Positions 38,711-50,375 of a stretch of 64,000 bases of DNA are shown one piece after another. Source of the stretch: Rhea pennata. Lineage: Eukaryota > Chordata > Aves > Rheiformes > Rheidae. The stretch spans positions 3,199,501-3,263,500 of the forward strand of contig NC_084672.1 in the NCBI RefSeq assembly GCF_028389875.1, read 5' to 3'. Numbering within the stretch: the stretch's first letter is position 1; each line of letters opens with the position of its first letter. A model generated the notes under the pieces. That model was not told the origin of the DNA. It was given only the letters and a program-made list of their open reading frames with translations, and made no database searches. A program made the translations under genes and the position numbers.

Positions 38711-38912
38711 TAGTAATTCTTCATGAATATTTAGTTGTCTTCATTCCATTTTCATGGCAGCTTTGCTGTACGTATGTTTAATGTCACTGTTCTAAAACTT
38801 TACCCAGTGAAGACCAAGTCCTAGCAGTTTATCACGACAGCTCAATTGTTCTTTCCCTTAGGGTAGAAAACTGTATAAATAACTAAACCAAAACAAAATT
38901 CGGTTGTAAATC

Positions 38913-38918
38913 TTTATT
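38913..38918 (-). terminator. HACD3: HACD3 poly(A) signal candidate
   Basis: TTTATT on the plus strand reads AATAAA on the minus strand. It would close a 3' UTR of about 2 kb running from 40936 downward and stop some 200 bp short of the INTS14 distal signal. The 2-kb stretch 38919-40936 holds no other gene that I can see; it has short G-runs near 39743-39758. Confidence 0.5.
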
Positions 38919-40936
38919 AATAGAAACACATTCTTTCTGAAGGACTAATGAACTCCAGTAGTGTAAGATCTGTGACAGCTCTCACTAGGTACCACAGTTT
39001 CACTGAGAAGTATCAGGTATAAGTACATATGGATTGTGTAACAAAATTCTAAATGCCCAGTGGAGAAATTAAAGTATGAAAGTGATCCCTGCTGTTCCAG
39101 TGCTCAACTGTTCGGTCCCTTGACATACTTCAAACGTAAGTACAATGTGCGCTGTGGTGAAATAGTAACTGTGTAAGTAACACTCAGCTATTCTGAGTGA
39201 ACCTATCTGCCCTCTCCTTTAAGAGTAAGCCCTTGAGTGAGGTCTCCAAAAAGCAACTGCATCATGCTACTTGTTGACAAAAAACAGTTGTAAAATGCAG
39301 TGTGCAACTTGTACTAGTTCTCTGTTAAAATCTCCTTATAATTTCATTCTTCACAGTAACAATCACTGGGGCCAAGTTACAAATAGTAAGCTGTCTGTCA
39401 CTTTTAAGCATCAAAAATACTTAGTTTTCTGTAGGATTCACATTGTTTTACAGTAGAAAAGAAAGTAAGATGGCACTAAGCTAATCTCAACTTCAGTGCC
39501 TGTTCTGGATTGCTGGCATTGCTTTGCATTGCCCTGGGGGCTGTGGCAGTCATGATGCAGCCTGTTCTACCACAACATAGTTTTAGAACAAGCTTATTAT
39601 ACAGTAATAACAAGCTTTTTCTAAACTGGATTAAGGATCTGGAATCAACTAGGAGAAGCTAGGTGTGAGGAAGCACATCTTTAAGTGAAGTCACCTGAAA
39701 CAAATGTTTCCACATGAGAGAACAGACAACTTAGAACCCTGGCGGGGGTGGGGGGGGGAGATTTCTCTCTCCCCCCTTTTTTTTAATTACTTAACACAAA
39801 TAGGGGCTTGAAAGAACCCTTTTCCCTCTATGTGAGATCTCCCTTGCTAAGATTTGGTACATGGTATCAAAATAATCTACAGTTCATTATTAGACTCACC
39901 CACCACCCTACTCATGAGGGGCTGTCTAACAAAGTATACATGCCAATTTCTCAGCTACACTCCTAAATTTAGGAAGTAGGAAAAAACCCAATCATCTTTA
40001 CTGCCTTTCAGAAGGCTATAAATACAGGAACTACACCACTGACAGGGAAGAGCAGAGGTGACCACCCTCCTGGGAGAGTTCCAGGTTTGTGTCTCTCTCT
40101 CTCCCACAAGATGTTTCTCCCTCTGTATCAGTGGATGGAATTTTCTGCTGGGGTTTACATCTAAGAGTAAGCTCATACCCATGTTTTCTTATTTCGCTGT
40201 ATTTTACTGCTTGCATTATCAACAAGGAAAGCATTTCTAGCCATGTGAGAGGCTGGCAGCTTCCTGTCCCAAATGCCTTGGTTGGATTTATCCTGCTAAA
40301 GAGGTGCTGCTGGGGTCCACGTAGTGCTCCTATTCTGTCCTGTTAAGACTAAACTAGGAACAGAGCAAGTTAGCATCTAATCTGACCTCAGTACTTCCAG
40401 TTTAAATTTAACAGCAGCAGCATGCTTCAATAAAAAAAGGAGAGTGGCAGAGCAGATTTACCCCAACCACTAATAAATGCCCAAACACTGTTCGTACTGC
40501 TCTCAGACTCTATTCCTCCTGCCATCGAAATGGCACCCTAGGAACAGCATGGGCCAGCTAATACTATATCCCAATATCAGAAGCCCTATCTGCATGCATA
40601 TTGAAAGAGCAAATATCCAATTAAAAGATAAACACTTTTTCTATTTAGTGTTGCTCCACTGTTTATAAGCATATATGCAGATAATAGGATTTCTTTCTAA
40701 TACGGTAGTTGATGGGACACAAGTTTAAATGTTTCTGTTCAGTGATAAATGCCATGCATACATATGATTGAAACAGAACAAAATACAGTATATGGGAATG
40801 TTACCTGAATTCACTATGAAATCTAATATGATTTAACTTTACAAAATTCTTTACATTGCACTGAGTAAAACTTTAAGAATTAGAGGCTTATCTTATCACT
40901 GAGATAAGTTAGATAAGAAAGCACTGCAATCATCCA

Positions 40937-43900
40937 TTACTTCATCTTTCTCTTCTTTGGTCCAAGGTGCTTTCTCCTTTGCTTGTAGAGGTGACGGAAG
41001 TTTACAAATAGCCCTGAAAAAGAATCAAGTGTTTAGGTAGGATGTTATGGTATCTTATTAATGCTAGATGGCTGTATGAGATTAAAATTCAGGAAATACA
41101 CAGGGCAAGCAATAGCAACCCCCTCACCCCCACAACAGTTTAAAGATATACAAAGCTTTGAAAGCTAATGCAAGTATTTTCTTGCAGGGTAAGGCTGGAG
41201 TTGCTGCTCAGGTTGTTTGGTACTGTGGGGCTGCTCAAAGGTTGCTTTGTCACTTTTAAAAGTTGCAACAGCAGCTGTGCAGAGAAGGGAAAGGATCAAA
41301 CAGGTAATTCAGATGGAATCACAATTTATTCTTTAAGTAACTTCTGTGATGGGTATGCATAGTAAAACATTATCTTACGTTCAGAAATACAAGAACACAA
41401 GAAACCAGATGTGAATCAATGAAGCACCATTCTTCCTCAAATGTACTATCTAAAAAGCCCCCTATATTGTTTCCTGGCAAAACATATCTGCATGTTGCAT
41501 TAGTGCTTATAATGCAGTTCAGTTAAACATTGCTTTAATTTGGAACTATATTTAGACGTCAGCTAAATCATTCTGAAGCTCAAATACCATGTAAAAGTGG
41601 AAGACTAAGTACACTGAGGCTATAAATACATTCAAACAATTATTCTTTTAACTCAAGTGACCTGTAGGTAATGATGCTAACTCGTTACTACAGTCTCCTA
41701 CTTGGGGGCTAACCAATTCTAATTGCAGTTGTATCCCCCCTACCTCTGACAAATTTACATAAACAAGCAACAAGGATAAAGCCAGCTTAAGCTTGAGCAA
41801 TTTTGTGTTGCCGTGATCCCAGAGACACAGGAATTTAAATTGCTTAGGAAAAAAGAATACCTATTCAGAAGAAACCTGGCCTTTTTATTTCAATAGTGAG
41901 AAATACAATTAAATATCTTACCTAAAAATAGGGCTATAAGGTATACTTGAAGCAAGAACGGAAACTGGATTGTGACGTTCAGTGGATTTGGCAACGCCAG
42001 ACTATATTTTCCTGTTTCACTGAAGATTGGAATGGATTGAACAATACAGACAGCTGAAAGGAGAAGGCCACCAGGATTGTAAAACACAGGTAAAATATAC
42101 ACTTGCCCAGCCCACGCCAACCTTTTCAAGGTGTTCCCTTATGTTCTAGCCCTCATTAACTACACTGATTACATGTGAACCATTTTTTTTAAGCTGTTGT
42201 TTAAACATGCAGTATGATGCAAAGCAGCTAGCTCAGGCAGATTTAGCTATAGAAATCAAGCACAGTAAGCTGGCCTGTGAGAGACACTGTTCTCATACAC
42301 AACTGTCTTGCCTGCAGGGCCTGAGACAGCGATATTCACAATGTAGAAATATCCACAGCAATGAAACAGGCGCAGTCTTTCCCATGCTTGGAGCTGGGCA
42401 ATGCACAAGCCTACTGCTGGCTCACAGACAGGTTCTGACAGGTATGATTAAAACAGATTTCCTACAACTAGAAGCTAGACAGGGACTTTCTTCTTTTAAA
42501 AAAAAAAAAAAAAGAAAATAAATAACAGTAAAATCTCGGCCTGTGAGAGAGAAGACTCCAGTGTAAAACCGCCTCCTCTCCAGAGGAGGCGCAGCAAGAC
42601 GACGAGGGGCCTGCTTCTTCCTCGGAGCAGTCACTCTCCGAGCAGAAAGGGAGCGGAGCCCTTCCTGGCATGCCCTGCTCAGAACAGGCGACGCTGCTTT
42701 CAGAGGAAAGTCTGCTCCTGCCTGTCCCAAACAGCCACTTACAAGATAATGTAAAGACCCGTGAGCAGGTGCAAACCTAAGCTAGACTGACCAGCTCGGG
42801 TCTAGTACACAGAAGCAAACACTCTGGATCAGCAGAGAGAGGTGAACACTGTCTTCCTGTGCCCCTTGCACGGCACGCAGCCCCGCCTGCTCTCTCCGTT
42901 CAGCTAACCTCCTGTTGCCTTTACTCTCCTCCCCAGTGCCCCAAAGGAAGGCCTCTGTTTGTGTCAAATTGAAAAGATAAGTTCCATTCAGCAAAGAAGG
43001 CAAGAAAACTTATATTTGGTTCAGCTCAAAACAAATTTCTGTTTATCTATTGTTCTATTATTTCTAGTCCAGCAGCCAAACCAAAAATTCAGTTATTTGC
43101 ACAGCTTTAACCTCTTCAATTATTAAACTATCTTTCTTGGACATACCTTCTGCCAAGCATCCGAAGGGGTAGAGAGGGATCCAGCTGGTGTAACGGAGCC
43201 ACGTTAGCGGTTTCCATTCCATACCGATGCACGAAAGCATATAATAGGGATACCTAGAGTCAATTCAGTTTGAGAAGAGATACTGTTTAACACAGAGACT
43301 GCTACTAGGATTAGTCTTTCATTTATCTGTTGTATAGTCTAGTCAATGTAATTCTCAAATTACACAAGAATATTCAGAAATGTTTCTAGGGATGAGGGAC
43401 ACATTTTTATTTGCAAGTTCACAGAACTAATGCTATTATTCTGATGATACGGATGACTTTAACTGCCCAACTTGTCTAATAAGCTTTTCAGATTTTTTTT
43501 TTTTTGAAAGAGAAACAGCATAGTGCAGCTAGCTTAGCAATGGAAATTCAAAGGGCAGTGCTATTTTTATGACTCCCAACTTGTTATCACTGTTGGTAAA
43601 TACAGCAACCTAGGAAAGCTGTGATAGGCAATGTCTAAAGGACATTTTACTCTCCAGGGACAATATACTAGTGCCAAGGGATTTCTCTTCCAAAAGGTAC
43701 AAAGATCAAAATCTTCTTTAAAGAATTTGTGGGAAAGATCAAACTGTTCTAGAGGGAAATCCCACAAACCTGAACATCTCAATGATACTCCAGAAATAAA
43801 ATATGAAGAACACCACAGCTTTGCTCTGCATTTCCTCTAAACTTCCAAGGACAACAAACAAAATAAAGTTTCTTCCAAACACCTGTTTAAAAAAAGAAAT

Positions 43901-46900
43901 TAAGGAGTAAGCAGTCACACTGTTCATCAAAAGAAAATGCAAGTTCTTGCTGTCAAAAACACTCATGCAGCATGAGCCCTCTTCAAGCCTGAAACATCTA
44001 CTGAGCATGCATTTTGCACGCTGTAGCCCTCTCTATTTTGGTGCAATCCAAGGGACCTAGTCACAAATAGTCTAGCAACAGTTTTATGCACAACAACCAG
44101 AATAAAAAGGGAACTGGAACCAATCAAAAACAGATTGTTTTCATCAGCTGATTCTTCCTTTTGCTGTCCTAAAGCCTCTCAGCTAGGCAGTGGAAGAAGA
44201 CAAGACAGTCTGCCACAACTGAGGCTGGGAAAGCATGGATTCCTACTACTTCAGATATTCTCTATGGCAGTGCCAGGGAGGTTGCATCACTTATTTTAGG
44301 AGAGTCTACACACTGTAATGTAAAATACAGATTTACTTTAAACAAGGAGAAGAATCTTAAAATATTACCTGAATTACAGCAGGTATCAGCGGTGATCTGA
44401 CTAGTCCTATTAGTGAATTCAAGATCTCCATTAATGCCAGGGTCTGACAGAAATACATCATGTCAGCAACAGTGTAAAATGTATCATAGAAAGAGTCTGT
44501 AAGACACAGGAAACAATTTTAAAGCCCAGGAAGCTGGCTGAAAATCACAGCTCTTGAAACAGGGTTCTATTTGTATTTGGGAAAAAAAAAACATAATTAC
44601 ACACGTAATTTTGTTACTGATTTTATCTTGAAGTCACAGGTCAGAAGCAATGCTCAGATGTTCTCTATCACACACGGAAGGATCAAGAACTATTTCAGTA
44701 ATAACTTTGCAAAAGATAGCTCTGTACCTCAACAGAATGAGAAGTACCTTCAAAAACCAAAACATTCTAGTCAATACTTTTTCAATAATAATAATACTAA
44801 TTATATTAATATGGCACTAAATGAGACATTTTCATCAAACTTATTTCTTTAAATGAAATCTTGGCAGAGTAGAGTATCATTCATCAGAATCTGCAAATAT
44901 CATTTACAAGAGGAGAGTATTTTCCTATCCTTGACATTGTGATGACATTTGGGAGGGTTTTGTTGTGTGTTTCAGTGATGCACTTACTGTTTCCTAAATA
45001 GGTCTTTAGATTTCAGTATTTAGGAAGTTTTAAGAACAGCATTTCAAAGAAAACAAAAACCCAGTGTGAATAAAATGGTGCTTATTACTTGCCTTTTCCT
45101 AAGATGAACAGTCGTACTGTCATGTTCACAAAAATCCAAGAGAATCCCAAAAACTGCACAAGATTATACATGATTAAGTATCCCTTCTTCAGGTGTTTGA
45201 AAGCTACAATCAATAATAAACACATCAGGTGAGCAGAATACAGTGGTAGCCCTCCTGCAAAGCGTACAGCTGCAAGATCACAGCCGCCAGGCTCTAACCA
45301 GGGAAACTACGGATTGTGGTAAGTGGGTTGCTGTGTATATCGTGGGTTCTGCTTGCTTCTAACATCGTCTGATAGAACTACGTTTTTGCTAGACAGGCTC
45401 TTAAATTCCTTAGAAACTGCAGACCAGTTTTATTAAATTTCTAAATAGCTCATAATACAAAGGTTCCCCTATAAGATGCACCAAGCCAGTCAAAATCAGT
45501 CCACAAGAGCCAAGGTTTACACAGGAGAGTGAAGGAAGCTTTCTAAACCCCATTTCGCATACGAGAAAGGTACGGTTACTTACGGTCTTTGGGGACTCTG
45601 GATTCTATTTTCATTTTGTTAATCTTTTCTTCTTCCTTAAGATGAGGGATAAGTTTTTAAAGAGTGTTACTGTAATTAGCAAGTGATTCGTTAACTATCC
45701 TACTGCAAAGCTAGTAGGTTTAAAACTCAGATAAGCAGCCCATTGCTAGAGGGTTTAAAATTTTCACCTCCATAAAATTAAACATGTTTCTCATCCAGAA
45801 AGAATGGTACCATAAAAGCTAGAAACTGTTAACTAATCATCCTACCTCTCCTTTACTATGCATTTTCTTCTAGAAATTTGGTGGTTATGGTGATAAAGCC
45901 AGCTGTTTTCTCCATTAATCCGCAGTTATCACCGTTTCTCAGAACGGTTCCTTAAAATGCTTCAGGACCCACCAGCAAGCTGAAGGGAACCGAGACGGCC
46001 CAGCCGAGCTCTCTGCCCGCCCTTCGCCGCCGGAGCAGCCCTTCCTGCTCCACGCGGAGCCCAGCGCCCACAGAGGGGAGCGGGGCACCAGTCATTTGTT
46101 GTAAAGCAGTTACGCAGAAACGTGGCGTGTGCAAGCCTTCTTCCAAGATGGTCTTTCACTTCCCTGCTGCGGCAAGCTACTGTAGCTGAGCACGCAGCAG
46201 GAAGGCAAAGCCAGGGCACCAGCCCGGTGGCTCGGGACGCGGTGCTGTGACAGTGGTCTGTGTGGATACAGCCTTAGAAACCCCTGCTCTCCAGGGGAGC
46301 AGTGCCCAGGACTGGCATCTCTGGGTCTCGCTATGGCGTATGGATATGGATAGGACACAGGACTGCTGGGGTGAACGGCGCAGGGTGCAAGATTCTGCAG
46401 CGAACTCCAGCCAGCAGTGAACTAGAGTACAGGCTGCCAGCTCACATCACAACCGCGGCTCTTTTCAAGCCAGAAGCATGCCTATTTCTGGCTTCCTGCT
46501 TACAGTTCAAGTCTGTGAACCAATTCCACGTGGGATCTGTATGAAACAGCAGGAATAGTGTGCTGGACAACCTCAGGGTACCTGTTCCTCACAAGGGAAC
46601 CGCTACTGCCTTGCAGCTGGCAGCCCGAGCCCGCAGCACTGACCTTCTCCCTGAGTTCCATTTCAGCATCCGACTCATCTAACCAGCGATCGAAGTCAGG
46701 AGCTAGGAAGAGCGGGCGCTTCTCTTGCTTGGTGAGCCTCTCCCACCAGTTACTCTCTTTCTTCTGCACAGTGATGTTCAGCTGCCTTTGAGTTACCTTG
46801 TAGACGGGCTGAGGCAGACACAGGAACATACATCAGCAGAAGCCCTGAGATACAAACTCTGGGACCGAGTCAAGGCTGGCCTGAGCTCTCCATCTGGATG

Positions 46901-48321
46901 CAGGGACAGCAGGGACTGCTGCAGCACAGGCATCTCCCTGCTGCCCAAGCCATGCCACAGAAGCAGCCCAGTGCCCACAGCTCTTCCAGTCTGTTGGAGA
47001 TGCAACTGCAATGGCCGTGGAGCTTAACCAGCCTGAAAGCCTCCTTGCACTGTACAGCACCATTGCATCCCACCACAAAGAGCAAGCACAAGCCCTGGCC
47101 TTGCTTGGTTGAACACACAATTTTGACTTTAGACCTTCTTGCTGTTCAATCTGTGAGCCACCCACTGCATTCTAAGCTGAGCATGCGACACCAGCGCTGC
47201 TCTCAGTCAAGGCTGTCCGGGCGCTCCCAGGACATTTGAAGGCTACAGCTGTAACTTACTGCTAATGCTTGGTCCTTGCCTGTCAGAAGATCCATCTCTC
47301 ACTGGTGGTCAGCCTGGTGACAGCAAGCCCCACAAGGCCCTCACAGTGCATGAAAAAGCTACAAGAGAACAACCCGGTCCCCACCACCTGAAGGTACACA
47401 GACCTTACGGGTCAGTGTTGTGCGTGAGAGGCCCAGCCTCTTCTGAGGGGACTCCGAGGGACGGCCCTTTTGGAAGGGAGCAGCTCTGCAGTGGCAAGGG
47501 CTTGCTTCCCAGGCCTGGCTGGCGGCACGGCGGGGGCCTGCCAGCACAGGGACAGGCATGGGAAGCGGTGGGCACCTCTCCCCAGGCTACAGACCAGGCA
47601 GATGCTGCATTATGTGAGAGGCGGCAAAGCATGTGACTGGATCCTGGGACTGAGGAACACTAGTGTCTTCCACCCAGTACCCGGTGGAAGCTACCCAGAA
47701 ACCTGCTGGCTCACAGCACCGATGAGCCTGGAGCTGGGGCCAGGGCTGGAGTGCTGAAAGGGTCCAGGGCAGTTTGTCACTCCACTCCAAACCTGCATTC
47801 AAACCAAGTTTGGAGCTCCTGCCCTGCTCTAACCCTCTGCAGATCTGCCAGCAGTGGTCACCAACCACCTATCAAGCCCCTCTCCAGGGAAACATCAGTT
47901 CCACATCAGTTTTTGGAGGACTGGACCTTAGAAATTCATCCCTCGGGCCCCTTGCTGCATTGCACAGACAGAACGGCCTCCTCCCTCGCTCAAGAAGCGG
48001 AGCTGAACCTGTGACTCCCAGTCTCATTGCAGCCATCCCCGAGAGGCAGCCAGGAAGCAGCAGGACAGATCCTCCCCGGAGAGCAGAGCCCAGGGTCTCC
48101 CAAGCCCCTCACAGCTTTGAGGGGTAAGGGCAGACTTTACAGCCACCAGCGAGTAACGCAGGTGACTGGCTGTTCTTCCAACAAAGCTCACTCCTATTGG
48201 GCCACAACAGGAATTAAGACAGTGTTTCATAGCAGGAGCGGCAAGATGTTTGTACTGGCAACCTAAGGAATTTGCACAAGCCAGAAATGCCAGTTTTCAT
48301 GACTTTCTTTTTGTCCAGCCA

Positions 48322-48354
<33 letters not shown>

Positions 48355-50375
48355 CAGGAAACATCACACAGACACTTGGCACCACGGTATTCCGCTCCTC
48401 TCCCACCAAGGGTGTACCAGACAGAGCGCTGCCAGATTCTCCCATTATTTTGCTGCTTCGATCAAACCCTTAAAAAAGTTGCAACTCTTGTATAACATCT
48501 ACGATAAATGGAAAGCCCTGGTTTTATTAAAGTTTACTCCAGTGAGTGATTTGCCTTAAAGCAGGATGGAGGCTGAGCACAGGGATGAAGAACAGCCACG
48601 GATGGCATTTACTTTGTCAGTGGTTACAGAGCCACCAGGGAAATCTGAAACATCACATTGCGAACTTTAAGGCACAGCCATTTCACTTTCATAATTTTCA
48701 AGAATTACAACGAAAAAGTAAAAGTTAGAAGAGGGAAAAAAGTACCTACTTTAGGTTCAACCGGTTCTAGGAACTCGATCTGAAATTCGTAGATGTTGTC
48801 CCCCTTGGCACCATGTCCCTGAGCTAAAAGGCAAGAATTACCCGTGAGCGTCAGGGCACCCAGCTGCAGAGGACCCATCGCATGCAGAAGCACGTCAGCA
48901 CGCAGGCAGGGCCGAAACGCCTGCTCACGCCTAACCTGGACCCCACAGAAAAGCCCCCGCGCGGGACGGCCTCCGGAGAGGGCACCGTCTGCACCAGGTG
49001 TCCTGGGAGACCTGTCTCCAGCGGGTCTGCAGGAGTGCGAACCCGCTCCCAAAGGCGGGCGGCCCCATTCGTTTCGCACTTACACGGGTCTTGGCCCAGG
49101 AAGGGCTCCAAAAACCTCCCAAAGCCAACTTTCATTTCCAGGGAGATGCTGTAAACTGAGCCTTGACCGAACACGTTTTGAAACGATACCCTATCGAATG
49201 GCCTTGGCTGCGGCTCACCCAGGAGTCGGTATTAGACACTGCATCTTCATTTAAAAAGGTAACAGCCAAAACGTGAACACAAGCAGCGACGTGTCCTCAG
49301 CACCGTCCCGACAAGCAAAGCAGCAAACCCCATGGTCCTGCAACCTGGAGCTGCTTGGCCAAAACAAAACCTCCTTTAGGAAGGATCTGTTTTACCTTTC
49401 AAATCGAGTGCTAGTTCCCAACACGGAAGTTTGATAACGCTTGCAAACAAGGTCTTTGCAGAAGCAAAAATTGCTGCGGGTTATCGCCAGGGTTCGGTTG
49501 AGAGAGGCAGACAGCGCAGATGGAGAAATGTCACCAGTATTTAAATACGAAGAGTTTTTTTTTTTTTTTTTTTCCCTTTTTCTTATTAGGCAGGACATGA
49601 CCTGCTGTCTTTACGGGCGCTCGAATGCACGCCGGGAGCGCCCCGTGGGTGCATTTCGGGATCCGTCTGCGCACGGCCACCCGCGGCGGGGCTCAGCCGT
49701 TTCCTCCGCGGAGAGCAACGGGCGCCCAGCGCTTGCCCGTCGGGAGAAAAAGTAACCGTAAAGCAGAGCCCGCCGCTTACCTTTGAAATAAAGCACGTTG
49801 TCGGTAATGGTGACGTCCGGGTTCTGGGGAAGAAGGAGCCGTTTCAGGTGAGAGGTGACAGGTCCCGGGGAGCCCCGCTGCCGACGTCCCGCTTCGCTTC
49901 TCCGCCTGCGCTCGCACCCCGGCTCCGGACAACCCGACGGCAGCAAAGCGGCAGCGCCGCCGCACCCGCTCCGGCCCACGGCGGCACCGCCAACGCGCCC
50001 ACGCTGCCCGCGCCCACGCTGCCCGCGCCCACGCCGCGTTAACGCGCCTCCCCCGAGCGTCCCCATCGTGGGCGCTAATGCCCCCGCCCCGGCTCGGGGC
50101 GCCCAACGCCCTAAGGGCACCCACGCCGGGGAAAGGCGCCCACCAGCGCAATGCGCCCACGCGTGGTGAATGCACCCAGGGCAGCACCGCCGGGGCGGCG
50201 CTGCGCCCACCCCCGTGAACGCCCCGGCCCCGGCCCCGGCCCCGGCCCCGTTACGGCCCCGGCCCCGATACGGCCCCGGCCGCGGTACCTGCACGTCGCT
50301 GAGCTCCACGCGCAGGTAGAGCTCGCGGTGCCGCTGCGCCCAGTGCACGTGCGGCCGCAGGCTGGAGCCCGCCAT
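40937..50375 (-). CDS. HACD3: HACD3 (PTPLAD1), very-long-chain 3-hydroxyacyl-CoA dehydratase 3
   Basis: ER membrane enzyme for the third step of very-long-chain fatty acid elongation (3-hydroxyacyl-CoA to trans-2-enoyl-CoA). Eleven coding exons: 50289-50375, 49781-49823, 48750-48823, 46644-46808, 45584-45635, 45093-45203, 44369-44496, 43770-43882, 43147-43253, 41922-42053, 40937-41013. Phases match throughout and the sum is 362 aa, the human length. All introns are GT-AG except the one after 45093-45203, which starts with GC. An N-terminal CS (p23-like) domain (HVHWAQRHRELYLRVELSDVQ onward, to about residue 90) is followed by an acidic/coiled linker (FDRWLDESDAEMELREKEEE), then the multi-pass PTPLA domain from about 142. 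The catalytic-type pair is Y286 and E293 in YPFGCLAE, with the spacing known from yeast Phs1. The lysine-rich tail ending KRKMK fits a KxKxx ER-retrieval signal. The start ATG has G at -3 and +4. Confidence 0.98.
42570..42591. repeat. perfect 10-bp inverted repeat in a HACD3 intron
   Basis: CGCCTCCTCT and AGAGGAGGCG separated by CC, in a GC-rich island (about 42540-42720) inside an otherwise AT-rich intron. A second small inverted pair, CTCGGAG and CTCCGAG, follows within 60 bp. An A-rich run (42499-42513) lies just before it. No transposon was recognised. Confidence 0.7.
43147..43253 (-). CDS. HACD3: HACD3 active-site exon
   Basis: 107-bp exon encoding YPYYMLSCIGMEWKPLTWLR and the following RYTSWIPLYPFGCLAE. 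It carries the Tyr (286) and Glu (293) that align with the catalytic Tyr/Glu of yeast Phs1 and HACD1/2, so this copy should be catalytically competent. The first base completes an Arg codon split AG|G. Confidence 0.93.
45091..45092 (-). other. HACD3: GC 5' splice site (GC-AG intron) in HACD3
   Basis: After exon 45093-45203 the minus strand reads AAAAG|GCAAGTAA. Joining AAA G to the next exon's AC TCT TTC gives GKDSFYDTF, matching the conserved GKESFYDTF, so the donor must be GC. The rest of the site (AAG|GCAAGT) is the strong consensus expected of GC donors. The nearest GT would shift the frame. Confidence 0.88.
46809..48749. other. HACD3 intron, no other gene seen
   Basis: 1.9-kb intron, moderately GC-rich between 46,800 and 48,150, where several long stop-free frames reflect composition. 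It contains the A30 run at 48323-48352 and no identifiable repeat family. Confidence 0.55.
48323..48352. repeat. A30 homopolymer
   Basis: Thirty consecutive A on the plus strand within a HACD3 intron (poly-T in the sense of transcription). No retroelement body flanks it. Confidence 0.85.
49555..49573. repeat. T19 homopolymer
   Basis: Nineteen T on the plus strand (poly-A in HACD3 sense) in the intron before the 48750-48823 exon, followed by CCCTTTTTC. Simple repeat. Confidence 0.8.
49824..50288 (-). other. HACD3: HACD3 intron 1: 465 bp, stop-free in frame, GGGGCC and 15-bp repeats
   Basis: The intron lies between exon 1 (donor CAG|GTACCG) and the 43-bp exon 2 (acceptor TTCCCCAG). Its length is exactly 155 codons and the HACD3 frame stays open across it. 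A few bases past the donor the sense strand has a GGGGCC-type hexamer array (plus-strand 50221-50280) that would read as alternating Gly-Ala. A 15-bp unit (CGCGCCCACGCTGCC on the plus strand) is repeated nearly three times at 49994-50037. The orthologous protein has none of this, so it is normally spliced out. Confidence 0.85.

Noticed and set aside
46500-48127. Many 80-136-codon frames on both strands in the HACD3 introns
   Set aside because: Only the 46644-46808 segment is a real exon. The rest are GC-driven frames with no recognisable domains.
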